Assembly: GCA_025997795.1 (NCBI GenBank)
Contig: BNVB01000027.1
Span: 1 to 29,917 of the forward strand
Direction: 5' to 3'
Length of the DNA: 29,917 bases
Origin: Spirochaetia bacterium
GTDB taxonomy: Bacteria > Spirochaetota > Spirochaetia > Treponematales > Breznakiellaceae
Numbering within the stretch: position 1 is the first letter of the stretch; each line of letters starts with the position of its first letter. Position numbers and translations under genes: made by a program. Under the pieces are notes generated by a model. The model worked only from the letters and a program-made list of their open reading frames with translations, searched no databases and was not told where the DNA came from. Below, in pieces: positions 1 to 7,326 of this stretch.

Positions 1-31
1 TTTAGTCATTTTTTACTCCTGTAGGCAGTTT
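1..31 (-). repeat. Left arm of a 31-bp perfect inverted repeat
   Basis: The reverse complement of 1-31 is identical to 839-869. This arm encodes the last codons (KLPTGVKND) and stop of the minus-strand gene and contains an AGGAG plus ATGACTAAA that could start another gene to the left. It reaches the window edge, so its full length is unknown. Confidence 0.85.
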
Positions 32-656
32 TCCCCGGACCAGTACAGCATTGGTTTCTACATCCATTTCAAAGGGGATACCATCGGGACCCGGCAGGGC
101 AGGCGGCCGGAGGTTCAGGTTAAGCCGGTTGGATACCAGCGGCCCGGGGGCGCTTCCCGCATAAGCTGCGGAACCATTCCCCCCCCCGGGGGGCCGAATC
201 GCTCCCGGCAGTTTCCCGGAACAACTCCGGGAAAATCCGGGCCTGGACCACAAAGGAACCCGCATCCCGCAGGGCCGCATAATTGCGGATATCCTCTACA
301 AAGGAAAAGGATTCCCCCGGTTCAACGGCTACTTCCCTAAAGTATACATTGCGGCTTTCGCTCCGCTTGCGGATAATATAATCCGCCGGTTCCAGGCTCT
401 GGTTTGCCAGGTTCCGTATATCAAAATCAATGGAAAAAATCCGTTCGTCCGCCAGCTTAAAACGAAAAGCAGCAGGGCCCCGGTTACTCACGGTTACCTG
501 AACATAAATAGGATCCCCGGAAGTACCGGATATATGGTATACCTTTTTGTCGTAAAAACGAATGGAAAGGTCCACATCTGCCGCCGCCGCCTGAAATGTG
601 CAAAAAAGCGCACAAAAAACCGCCATAAGCGCCGTAAAAAACCGTTTTTGCTTCAC
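2..656 (-). pseudogene. Exported hypothetical protein, frameshifted at a C/G homopolymer
   Basis: A GTG start at 656 follows a good AGGAG site on the minus strand. The product opens with a signal peptide (MKQKRFF, then a hydrophobic stretch ending AAAA near residue 26) and continues as a beta-rich extracytoplasmic domain of unrecognised family. The frame stays open to a premature stop at 120-122. Removing a single G from the nine-G run (complement of 179-187) joins it to the frame that ends KLPTGVKND with TAA at 4-2, giving about 217 residues with uniform style throughout. The break is therefore a one-base homopolymer shift: phase variation, a recent mutation or a sequencing error. The stop codon overlaps an ATG at 9-7 that may begin another minus-strand gene beyond the window edge. 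Confidence 0.6.
179..193. repeat. C9G6 homopolymer pair at the frameshift
   Basis: Nine C are followed by six G inside the exported-protein gene. Eight rather than nine would restore one continuous frame of about 217 codons. The run is both slippage-prone and self-complementary. Confidence 0.75.
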
Positions 657-679
657 CGCCTAACTCCTGACACCGTTCT

Positions 680-685
680 ATTATA
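680..685 (-). promoter_or_regulatory. Candidate -10 box for the exported-protein gene
   Basis: TATAAT is read on the minus strand 24 bases upstream of the GTG start at 656. No convincing -35 box is visible at 16-18 bases, so this is a weak call. Confidence 0.35.
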
Positions 686-780
686 TAGTTATCGGTAAGC
701 GGGATTAAATACCTAAGAGGGCGGGTTGGGCTTTGCTTACAGAGATGTACGGGATATAAACAAAAAGCTGTTGAAAAGGC

Positions 781-810
781 TTGTTTTTTTCCAAAATTAG
801 GTGATATACT
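781..810 (+). promoter_or_regulatory. Candidate sigma-70 promoter for the beta-helix lipoprotein
   Basis: TTGTTT at 781-786 and TATACT at 805-810 are 18 bases apart, about 50 bases ahead of the ATG at 861. A short palindrome (CAGCCA-A-TGGCTG, 821-833) follows in the leader and could be an operator. Confidence 0.45.
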
Positions 811-838
811 ATTTTTATATCAGCCAATGGCTGGAATG

Positions 839-860
839 AAACTGCCTACAGGAGTAAAAA

Positions 861-869
<9 letters not shown>
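839..869 (+). repeat. Right arm of the 31-bp perfect inverted repeat
   Basis: This arm is identical to the reverse complement of 1-31. It carries the AGGAG ribosome-binding site and first three codons of the beta-helix lipoprotein gene. The two arms enclose the exported-protein gene and both divergent promoter regions. Confidence 0.85.
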
Positions 870-2096
<1,227 letters not shown>

Positions 2097-2111
2097 GAAG
2101 ATAATTAACCA

Positions 2112-2149
2112 CCAAGGAACCTGGAACCATAGGTTCCTTGGGTTCCAGG
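2112..2149 (+). repeat. Overlapping, mutually exclusive hairpins
   Basis: CCAAGGAACC (2112-2121) pairs perfectly with GGTTCCTTGG (2132-2141). CCTGGAACC (2120-2128) pairs perfectly with GGTTCCAGG (2141-2149). The two stems overlap, so only one can form at a time. They lie just after the beta-helix gene, but no T-run follows, so a classical terminator is doubtful. Confidence 0.6.
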
Positions 2150-2266
2150 ACACAAAGGGAAGAAATAGAAGAAGATTCGAGCCTTCTTTGGCAGGAGCCT
2201 CGGTCGATAGGAAGTTGATTGTACTGGGTGGTCTCATACCCCGCCCTAAAGAGGAATTTCGCCCTG

Positions 2267-2360
2267 AAGGGTGGGGTCTACACTGCCGGGTCCTATTTCG
2301 ACGGCAGTAACATCAAGCCCTGCTACTGGCAAGGCACAACCAGAATTGATCTTCCTGCCT
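2267..2360 (+). pseudogene. Remnant of a repeat-type lipoprotein gene
   Basis: The frame reads KGGVYTAGSYFDGS, then a segment with CYW, then GTTRIDLPASG and a stop. This resembles one rung of spirochaetal repeat proteins with a VY-AG-Y-DG...CYW-G-T-LP pattern (recalled, not searched). There is no start, and the frame breaks at both ends, so it looks like a decayed fragment. Confidence 0.4.
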
Positions 2361-2460
2361 CTGGGTGAAACCAGAGGCATATTCGTAACGGAATAAGAGC
2401 GGCGCTTAACACCGCAGTCCTGCGGTTTGGGAGAAATACGAACCCAGTGCCGCCCGGCGA

Positions 2461-2674
2461 AAAACCCGCCCGCCATACAGTAATACGCCTTGGCGGGAGT
2501 ATGCTGCACTGGGGAGGGCAATGGGGCAGTGAAAACATTTTGGAATTCCTCGTCCAGGCATACCCGGCGAAGAACTTAAAATGATCTGCCAAATGTAGGT
2601 ATGCCTGGGCGAATTCTACAAGCGTTTTCACTGCCCCATTGCCCTTCCCAACGGAGAACATTCTACACGCCAAG
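2461..2674. repeat. Foldback (palindromic) intergenic element, copy 1
   Basis: This is one of two similar copies in direct orientation (the other is at 4157-4372). The core is a perfect 21-bp inverted repeat (2516-2536 with 2624-2644). An inner imperfect continuation pairs GAATTC..CCAGGCATAC near 2543-2563 with GTATGCC..GAATTC near 2598-2616, so the unit can fold into one long hairpin with a loop near 2570-2595. A side hairpin (CCCGCC/GGCGGG) lies in the left flank. It encodes no plausible protein. Confidence 0.85.
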
Positions 2675-2678
2675 CCGC

Positions 2679-2870
2679 TTATAAGCGAGCAATTTCTTCC
2701 GGTAAAAGCGAAGTACTTTGGACAATGTAATCAAGGGAAACTCCCAGCTTTTTCAAATTGCGGGCTATTTCTTCCCTGCTTTGCCGGGAGCCTTTCTCCA
2801 TACCCTCTTTTAAGCCATCTTCATACCAGACTTCTTTAACATCATCCAGGTTCCATTCAGCATACATCAT
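2679..2870 (-). pseudogene. C-terminal fragment of an Rpn/PD-(D/E)XK-type transposase-nuclease
   Basis: The 63 codons start at an ATG overlapping the end of the upstream small gene. The product (YEDGLKEGMEKG, then EEIARNLKKLGVS, ending LLPEEIARL) matches the typical tail of Rpn-family recombination nuclease/putative transposase proteins: a charged EG/KG repeat followed by a helical end. The catalytic PD-(D/E)XK core of about 200 residues is absent, so this is probably a relic. It may still be translated by coupling, because its start lies within the stop region of the preceding gene. Confidence 0.5.
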
Positions 2871-3063
2871 GCACCATCTCACTGATGATTTCCGATGGGG
2901 TTTTGCGGGTTGCGGTAGAAACAGACATAAGATATTCGGCGGAAAAATCATCAATAGCCACCATTCGGGACACATGACGGGCTTTTGAAGGGTCTACACG
3001 GGGCGGGTTTTTCGTAACCAATTCGTCAAGGGCATCAGCTTCTTCTTCGGTCATTCTCGGCAT
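2857..3063 (-). CDS. Small putative antitoxin-like protein
   Basis: A 68-residue protein with a good GGGGAG site nine bases before the ATG. It opens MPRMTEEEADALDELVTKNP and ends with an amphipathic segment (FSAEYLMSV, then TRKTPSEIISEMV) that resembles the C-terminal helix region of small ribbon-helix-helix antitoxins. That assignment is an impression; no toxin partner is visible. It is the second gene of a minus-strand set (3266 to 2679), follows the 62-residue gene by 14 bases and overlaps the next fragment by 14 bases. Confidence 0.5.
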   Translation of the reverse strand: MPRMTEEEADALDELVTKNPPRVDPSKARHVSRMVAIDDFSAEYLMSVSTATRKTPSEIISEMVHDVC

Positions 3064-3077
3064 TGTTTTTTTCTCCC

Positions 3078-3266
3078 CTAGGTGTTCAGCAAAGCGTTTT
3101 TTCTGGTACTGTTTACGAGCAATTCCTTGTATGACCGGACAATGTTCTCCAAAGCGCCTATACGAACGAGCATTTTTTCTTCCTCTGATGCAATCCGGTA
3201 TTTTCCCGTAAGAACAGCCTGTTCAACTTCCAGGGCAATTTCATCGACATCGTGTATTTTATTCAT
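3078..3266 (-). CDS. Small hypothetical protein (62 aa)
   Basis: The ATG at 3266 is preceded by GGAGGAG at optimal spacing. The product (MNKIHDVDEIALEVEQAVLT onward, about 62 residues) is charged, probably helical and lacks a signal peptide or membrane segment. I do not recognise a family. A 31-bp piece of its coding sequence (EQAVLT region) is repeated just upstream at 3333-3363, suggesting a partial tandem duplication. It is the first gene of the small minus-strand set. Confidence 0.5.
   Translation of the reverse strand: MNKIHDVDEIALEVEQAVLTGKYRIASEEEKMLVRIGALENIVRSYKELLVNSTRKNALLNT
3207..3237. repeat. Direct repeat within the 62-aa gene
   Basis: It matches 3333-3363 at 29 of 31 positions (two adjacent mismatches). 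It covers the EQAVLT codons. Confidence 0.7.
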
Positions 3267-3332
3267 GGTCCTGCTCCTCCAGCAAATGGTAAAACTGTAT
3301 TATAATATGGGGAGAAAAAGCAAGGACTTTCT

Positions 3333-3363
3333 CGTAAGAACAGCCTGTTCGGCTTCCAGGGCA
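3333..3363. repeat. Second copy of the 31-bp direct repeat
   Basis: It lies upstream of the 62-aa gene, outside any supported gene. It would read EAEQAVLTRKS on the minus strand, a relic of a duplicated gene copy. Confidence 0.65.
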
Positions 3364-3383
3364 TTTTTTACCGTAAAAACCCC

Positions 3384-3412
3384 TTGACACCAGCAAGTTT
3401 TTGTCATATAAT
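3384..3412 (+). promoter_or_regulatory. Consensus sigma-70 promoter
   Basis: TTGACA (3384-3389), a spacer of exactly 17 bases and TATAAT (3407-3412) form a perfect consensus promoter. Transcription should start near 3419, immediately ahead of the short ORF at 3422 and about 80 bases before a terminator. Confidence 0.85.
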
Positions 3413-3421
3413 AGCGTTATT

Positions 3422-3493
3422 ATGACAAATAAGCCAAACTTGGCACGAAAATTGCTCTCTCTCTCTCTCTCTAATACTCACCGTCATTTTTAA
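3422..3493 (+). CDS. Possible 23-codon leader ORF with CT microsatellite
   Basis: The ATG at 3422 lies about three bases after the predicted transcript start and would encode MTNKPNLARKLL, then alternating Ser/Leu, then NTHRHF and a TAA. No Shine-Dalgarno site exists, so translation would be leaderless. Nine CT units (3455-3472) encode the Ser/Leu run; a change of one or two units would open a frame continuing to a TAG at 3618-3620. It could instead be part of a non-coding small RNA. Confidence 0.3.
   Translation: MTNKPNLARKLLSLSLSNTHRHF
3455..3472 (+). repeat. (CT)9 dinucleotide microsatellite
   Basis: Nine uninterrupted CT units sit in the short transcript between the consensus promoter and the terminator. 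The run is slippage-prone. Confidence 0.9.
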
Positions 3494-3495
3494 AG

Positions 3496-3525
3496 AAAAA
3501 GATCCGCCCACAGGGCGGTCTTTTT
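3496..3525 (+). terminator. Rho-independent terminator, probably bidirectional
   Basis: CCGCCC-ACA-GGGCGG (3504-3518) is flanked by A5 on the left and T5 on the right. It would end the transcript from the 3384-3412 promoter after about 105 nucleotides, and could also stop transcription from the opposite strand. Confidence 0.8.
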
Positions 3526-3542
3526 GTATATCTGTTTCTCTG

Positions 3543-3617
3543 CAAAACCCCCGGGATCAAGCCAGGATTGCCATCCCCCGAATGTTATTCGGGACAGGAC
3601 TTGAACAGGGGGTTTTG
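3543..3617 (+). promoter_or_regulatory. Structured leader before the small lipoprotein gene
   Basis: CAAAACCCCC (3543-3552) pairs perfectly with GGGGGTTTTG (3608-3617). Inside lies a CCCGAAT/ATTCGGG hairpin near 3577-3593, and ATCAAGCC can partly pair with GGACTTGA. The folded element ends 18 bases before the AGGAGG of the lipoprotein gene. It matches no riboswitch class I recognise. Confidence 0.45.
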
Positions 3618-3648
3618 TAGTTTATCTCGCCTTTAGGAGGTATGCAAG

Positions 3649-4107
3649 ATGAAGAAAAAAAGTATCGTTGCGGGAATAGCGCTGGGCCTGGCGCTGTTCG
3701 TAGTCTCATGCGGCGGCGGATCCGGGGGTACGGTTGATCCATTTGAGAGCATGTTAAATACTCTTAATCCCGCTGTCCCTAATTCTACTGTATTAACCCC
3801 TTTCGGTATTGCTAACCTTACCGGTCTCCTCTCAGCAGGTTACCGAGGCTATGAGTATGATGCCGGAAAGTTAACAATGATTTGGACCGGGCGAGCTATG
3901 GCTGATTATACTACGCTGAAAAACTATTTTAACGACAACACTAGGCTCAGTGGTGTATCCGCAGGTCCTGATACTGACATAGGAGATCGTATTGCTTGTG
4001 TTCTGTCCTATGGGGGCAAAACCTGTACTATACTCCTTGCAAAAACCGCAGTATCAACAGGTAGTCTTACTATGCCGGCTGGTACTATTATGATAGGGTT
4101 TTTATAA
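3649..4107 (+). CDS. Small lipoprotein of unknown function
   Basis: A 152-residue protein. AGGAGG lies eight bases before the ATG. The signal peptide (MKKKSIVAGIALGLALFVVSC, lipobox Cys at residue 21) is followed by a Gly/Ser linker and a soluble domain of about 120 residues with several Thr-, Gly- and Ala-rich beta segments. Two Cys (in IACVL and KTCTI) could form a disulfide. I do not recognise a family. It is expressed alone: a structured leader precedes it and a terminator hairpin follows. Readthrough from the consensus promoter at 3384 past the intervening terminator is one way it could be regulated (inference). Confidence 0.75.
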   Translation: MKKKSIVAGIALGLALFVVSCGGGSGGTVDPFESMLNTLNPAVPNSTVLTPFGIANLTGLLSAGYRGYEYDAGKLTMIWTGRAMADYTTLKNYFNDNTRLSGVSAGPDTDIGDRIACVLSYGGKTCTILLAKTAVSTGSLTMPAGTIMIGFL

Positions 4108-4117
4108 ACACCCAGCA

Positions 4118-4138
4118 CTGCCGTAAGGCAGCAATTTT
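4118..4138 (+). terminator. Terminator of the small lipoprotein gene
   Basis: CTGCC-GTAA-GGCAG (4118-4131) is followed by CAA and T5. It begins 11 bases after the stop codon. Confidence 0.65.
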
Positions 4139-4156
4139 TCAAAAAGCTTAAGCCGT

Positions 4157-4372
4157 AAAACCCGCCCACCATGCAGTAATACGCCTTGGCGGGAGTATGT
4201 TGCACTGGGGAGGGCAATGGGGGCAGTGAAAATATTTTGGAATTCCTCGCCCAGGGATACCGTACAAAGACGAAAATCTTAAACAATCCAGCAAATGTAG
4301 GTATGTCTGGGCGAATTCTACAAGCGTTTTCACTGCCCCATTGCCCTCCCCAACGGGCCTGCACACGCCAAG
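4157..4372. repeat. Foldback (palindromic) intergenic element, copy 2
   Basis: Same architecture and orientation as 2461-2674, with strong identity in the arms and a diverged loop. GGGGAGGGCAATGG (4207-4220) pairs perfectly with CCATTGCCCTCCCC (4338-4351). An inner GAATTC arm and an outer CCTTGGCG/CGCCAAGG arm extend the palindrome across about 190 bp. It fills most of the gap between the lipoprotein gene and the transport operon. Confidence 0.85.
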
Positions 4373-4444
4373 GTGTTTTTTCTGCCCAAAAATCTCCCAA
4401 AAAGCGATTTTTTGCATTTTTTTACATTTTTTTCTAGAAAAGAC

Positions 4445-4497
4445 TTGACAGCCCCGGAGACTTGATATACCTTTATTCCTATCGAATTACTAGGAAT
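4445..4497 (+). promoter_or_regulatory. Promoter region and operator-like palindrome of the ABC/cysK operon
   Basis: TTGACA at 4445-4450 is followed by a weaker -10 candidate near TATACC (4466-4471; the spacer is short at 15). Just downstream lies ATTCCTA-N9-TAGGAAT (4475-4481 with 4491-4497), a perfect 7-bp dyad ending 14 bases before the first ATG. An ATTCC/GGAAT dyad before a cysteine operon is reminiscent of Rrf2-type (CymR/IscR-like) regulators; this link is inference. Confidence 0.5.
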
Positions 4498-4511
4498 TAA
4501 GGAGTAGATGA

Positions 4512-5510
4512 ATGAAGAAAACTGTAAGTCTTGTGTGTGCTGTATTGGCTCTTCTTGCGGCCCTGCCGCTTGGAGCCCAATCCAGAAGGAATCAGGGGGC
4601 GAAGATCATCGTCGCCGACGCCAATTCGACCCACCACCTCAATCTCTATGTGGCCTATGAAAAGGGGCTGTTTAAAAAGCATGGTCTTGATGTCGAAATA
4701 AGGCAGACCAATTCGGGTGTTGCCGCGGTGGTCGGCGGGGAAGCGGACATTGTTTTTAACTGCCCCACCGGTGTAATTACCCCGATTGCCAGGGGGCAGA
4801 ATATCACCATTATCGGCCAGGTCAAAATCCCCTGTACTTCGGTATTGGTGGTTCCGGTCAATTCACCGGTAAAAAATCCAAGTGACCTCAAAAACCTGCA
4901 GCTTGCAGGGCTTTCAACTACCTGCTGCGCCGTTATAGCGATACGCGATACGCTCCGTTCCGACTATAAGACCGAATTTGAACTGGTGTCGTTGGCTCCC
5001 GGCGCGGCCCTTGCAGCTCTTGAAGCAGGATCGGTTAAGGGCGCCATCCTCGAAGAACCCTTTGTCGCAGAAGCGCTGCTTTTAAAAGATGCGGCGGGAA
5101 AGCCCAAGTACAAAACGATCTTTGACGGACACTCCGATGCCAACGGCGACGGCGCTGTCGATAAAAACCTTGCCGGGGAAAATCCCCCCTGCCGGACTAT
5201 CAATGCCAACACCAACTTTGTCAAAAATAGAACTGCAGATGCCAAAGCTTTTATCGCAGCAATTGAAGAAGCAGACAAGCTTATTCTTAAAAATCCTGTA
5301 GCCCGTGATATTGTTGCCATTGCCCAGAAATATGTTCCCAATGTTTCAAGGCAGGCAATTGTCAACAGCAATCCCAAGCTTGGCTTTACCATTCATCTGG
5401 CAACCGCACAGCTCATTGGATATGCCCAGGCGCTGGTTAATCAGAAAACAATAGACAAGAATCCGGGTGAAAAACTCTTTGCTCCTGAATTTAAGGGAAT
5501 TACCTGGTAA
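4512..5510 (+). CDS. ABC transporter periplasmic substrate-binding protein (SsuA/NMT1-like)
   Basis: A 332-residue exported binding protein. A Sec signal peptide (residues 1-22, ending LPLGA before QS) has no lipobox. The body follows the SsuA/TauA/NMT1-like pattern: the LNLYVAYEKGLFKKHGLDVE start, a G-ADIVFNCPTG segment, then PVKNPSDLKN before the second lobe, and an ILEEPFVAEA segment. An adjacent Cys pair (STTCCAV) and Cys in the CPTG ligand loop are unusual. GGAG lies close before the ATG. The gene leads an operon with permease, ATPase and cysteine synthase, so the ligand is probably an organosulfur compound or other cysteine precursor. Nitrate, riboflavin-precursor or pyrimidine ligands in this superfamily cannot be excluded. 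Confidence 0.85.
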   Translation: MKKTVSLVCAVLALLAALPLGAQSRRNQGAKIIVADANSTHHLNLYVAYEKGLFKKHGLDVEIRQTNSGVAAVVGGEADIVFNCPTGVITPIARGQNITIIGQVKIPCTSVLVVPVNSPVKNPSDLKNLQLAGLSTTCCAVIAIRDTLRSDYKTEFELVSLAPGAALAALEAGSVKGAILEEPFVAEALLLKDAAGKPKYKTIFDGHSDANGDGAVDKNLAGENPPCRTINANTNFVKNRTADAKAFIAAIEEADKLILKNPVARDIVAIAQKYVPNVSRQAIVNSNPKLGFTIHLATAQLIGYAQALVNQKTIDKNPGEKLFAPEFKGITW

Positions 5511-5525
5511 GAATCTTTTAACAAA

Positions 5526-5561
5526 GACAAGGTGAAGAAGGGTAAATCCCTTCACCTTGTC
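5526..5561 (+). promoter_or_regulatory. Intercistronic hairpin between binding protein and permease genes
   Basis: GACAAGGTGAAG (5526-5537) pairs perfectly with CTTCACCTTGTC (5550-5561), with a possible inner GG/CC extension. There is no T-run. It sits 15 bases after the binding-protein stop, a position where such stems commonly stabilise the upstream mRNA and raise binding-protein yield over permease (inference). Confidence 0.65.
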
Positions 5562-5583
5562 TTGTGTTTAATCAGGAGCGGTT

Positions 5584-6411
5584 ATGACCGAACAATATGA
5601 AACCAGAGGAGTGCGCCGTGTCTTTTTGGAACTCGGCGGATTCTGTAAAAACGCGCTGGGAAATTTCTTTTCCCTGGAATTTCTTACCGTGCTTATTCCG
5701 CTGCTTTTGCTTTGGGAATTTCTTCCGCGCTTTCATATCATACCGGAAAGTCTTATCCCACCTTTTAGTACGGTCTGCATAAAATTTGTCGATATGCTCC
5801 TTCACCGGGATCTTGTGCTGCACATACTCTTTAGCCTGTGGCGCTTTTTTACTGCGTTTGCAATCGCGGTAGTTCTTGCAGTACCTATCGGCCTTATGAT
5901 GGGATGGAATCTCAAAATCCGCTCTTATGTTCTGCCCTTATGGCAGCTTCTTTCTCCGATACCGCCGCCGGCATGGGTGCCGATGACGATCATCTTTTTT
6001 GGTATTGGATCGAAGATGCACATTTTTCTTATGTTCATCGGTATCTTTTATCCGGTACTTTTTAATACGTATCAGGGTATTAAAGATACCGATCCGCGCT
6101 ACCTTGCCAGCGCCCGTGTTTTTGGTGCAAGTGAATTTACCTTATTGCGGAAAGTTTATTTTTGGCATGCATTCGGTTCAATCATCATGAGTCTTAAAAC
6201 AGGCGTTGCCATGGGGCTCGTGATGCTCCTTATCGGTGAATCCTACGGCGGCCGTATGGGGATTGGCTATCTCCTCGGTCAGGCTAAAGATTATTTTGTT
6301 ATACCCGAAATGATGGTTTGTATGGTGATACTCGGCTTTATAGGCTGGTTCCTCATTGAGATCCTTAAATATATTGAAATCAAACTCGCTGTGTGGAAAG
6401 TGGGAAGATGA
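5584..6411 (+). CDS. ABC transporter permease (SsuC/TauC-like)
   Basis: A 275-residue integral membrane protein with about six hydrophobic segments. The BPD-type EAA loop is visible as DPRYLASARVFGASEFTLLR near residues 165-184, which contacts the ATPase. The PLWQLLSPIPPPAWVPMTII segment is typical of the sulfonate/nitrate/taurine permease group. AGGAG lies eight bases before the ATG. It is the second gene of the operon, downstream of the binding protein and 12 bases before the ATPase gene. Confidence 0.88.
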   Translation: MTEQYETRGVRRVFLELGGFCKNALGNFFSLEFLTVLIPLLLLWEFLPRFHIIPESLIPPFSTVCIKFVDMLLHRDLVLHILFSLWRFFTAFAIAVVLAVPIGLMMGWNLKIRSYVLPLWQLLSPIPPPAWVPMTIIFFGIGSKMHIFLMFIGIFYPVLFNTYQGIKDTDPRYLASARVFGASEFTLLRKVYFWHAFGSIIMSLKTGVAMGLVMLLIGESYGGRMGIGYLLGQAKDYFVIPEMMVCMVILGFIGWFLIEILKYIEIKLAVWKVGR

Positions 6412-6423
6412 TGGTACGTTACA

Positions 6424-7314
6424 ATGATTGAAGCAAAGAGCATAACCAAATTTTTTTCTGTGGTAAATGAAAAAGGTCTCGCAGAAGGTCTTACCGCGGT
6501 TCTTAATGTTTCCCTTACCATTCCAGACGGCAGGATTGTTACCCTCTTGGGACCTTCCGGCTGTGGAAAATCTACCTTTCTTGAAATCCTCGCAGGCTTA
6601 CAGGCGCCGACCGACGGGGAAATCCGTATCGACGGCAAACTTGTTCTTGAACCGCTGCCCTCGACACGCAAGGAAATGGAAGACTACAAGAGGCGCTACC
6701 GTTTTATTTCGCCGCTTGCAAACGGTGTGTTCCGCGACAGGCCGAAACATGATATTGCTTTGGTGTTTCAGGACTATGCTGTTTTCCCGTGGATGACGGC
6801 TCTTCAAAATGTTGATTTTGCCCTCAAACTGCGCGGCAAACTGAAAAAAAAGGAACGGCTTGAAAAGGCCCGTTATTATCTTAATAAAGTTGAACTAACA
6901 GGGGCCGAACATAAATATCCGTCGCAGCTTTCAGGCGGTATGCGTCAGCGCCTTGCTTTGGCGCGGGCGCTTTCTGTCGAGCCAAAAATTATTCTGATGG
7001 ACGAACCCTTTGCCGCTGTCGATGCGCTGACACGGGAAAAATTACAGGACGATTTAATCCGGCTTTGGTACGATACAAAAAAAGCGGGAACCCCTGTGAT
7101 CATCGTTATGGTAACCCACGATGTTCAGGAAGCGGTGTATCTTTCTGATGAGGTAATTGTTTTTTCACCATCGCCGGGCAGCATACGCAACCAAATACCG
7201 GTGAATCTTGAGCGGCCCCGCGCCCGCACAGACCCGGAGCTCATCGAAATACAGGACAGAATTTTTGCCATGTTCCAGTACGATCTTAATCAGGAAAGTG
7301 ATTACGCGATTTAA
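6424..7314 (+). CDS. ABC transporter ATP-binding protein (SsuB/TauB-like)
   Basis: A 296-residue cytoplasmic ATPase that energises the importer. It shows Walker A GPSGCGKST (residues 43-51), Q-loop VFQDYAVFPWMT, signature LSGGMRQR (about 171-178), Walker B ILMDEPFAAVDA and the switch His in MVTHD. Between the first strands and the Q-loop is an insert of about 30 residues (TRKEMEDYKRRYRFISPL onward) that common SsuB/TauB proteins lack. The C-terminal tail after residue 245 carries no recognised regulatory domain. The ribosome-binding site is weak, so translation probably depends on coupling to the permease 12 bases upstream. Confidence 0.9.
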   Translation: MIEAKSITKFFSVVNEKGLAEGLTAVLNVSLTIPDGRIVTLLGPSGCGKSTFLEILAGLQAPTDGEIRIDGKLVLEPLPSTRKEMEDYKRRYRFISPLANGVFRDRPKHDIALVFQDYAVFPWMTALQNVDFALKLRGKLKKKERLEKARYYLNKVELTGAEHKYPSQLSGGMRQRLALARALSVEPKIILMDEPFAAVDALTREKLQDDLIRLWYDTKKAGTPVIIVMVTHDVQEAVYLSDEVIVFSPSPGSIRNQIPVNLERPRARTDPELIEIQDRIFAMFQYDLNQESDYAI

Positions 7315-7326
7315 TGAGGAGTTGTT

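Larger units (their letters stand above)
2097..2678. other. Gene-free, hairpin-rich intergenic stretch
   Basis: No intact gene is supported here. The stretch holds nested palindromes at 2112-2149, a degraded coding fragment at 2267-2360, several short perfect stems (2283-2309 ACTGCCG/CGGCAGT, 2359-2380 GCCTCTGG/CCAGAGGC, 2411-2427 ACCGCAG/CTGCGGT) and a foldback element at 2461-2674. Short open frames across the element appear to be by-products of its sequence. Confidence 0.6.

Noticed and set aside
2230..2440. A group II intron or diversity-generating retroelement template repeat
   Set aside because: The hairpins first suggested this, but no domain V-like sequence, reverse transcriptase, Avd gene or adenine-variable template/variable pair is present.
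2246..2673. Overlapping minus-strand open frames of 91 and 116 codons
   Set aside because: They lie across the foldback element and hairpin block, and similar frames recur in copy 2 (4008-4417). No ribosome-binding site or recognisable domain was seen, so they look like by-products of the repeat.
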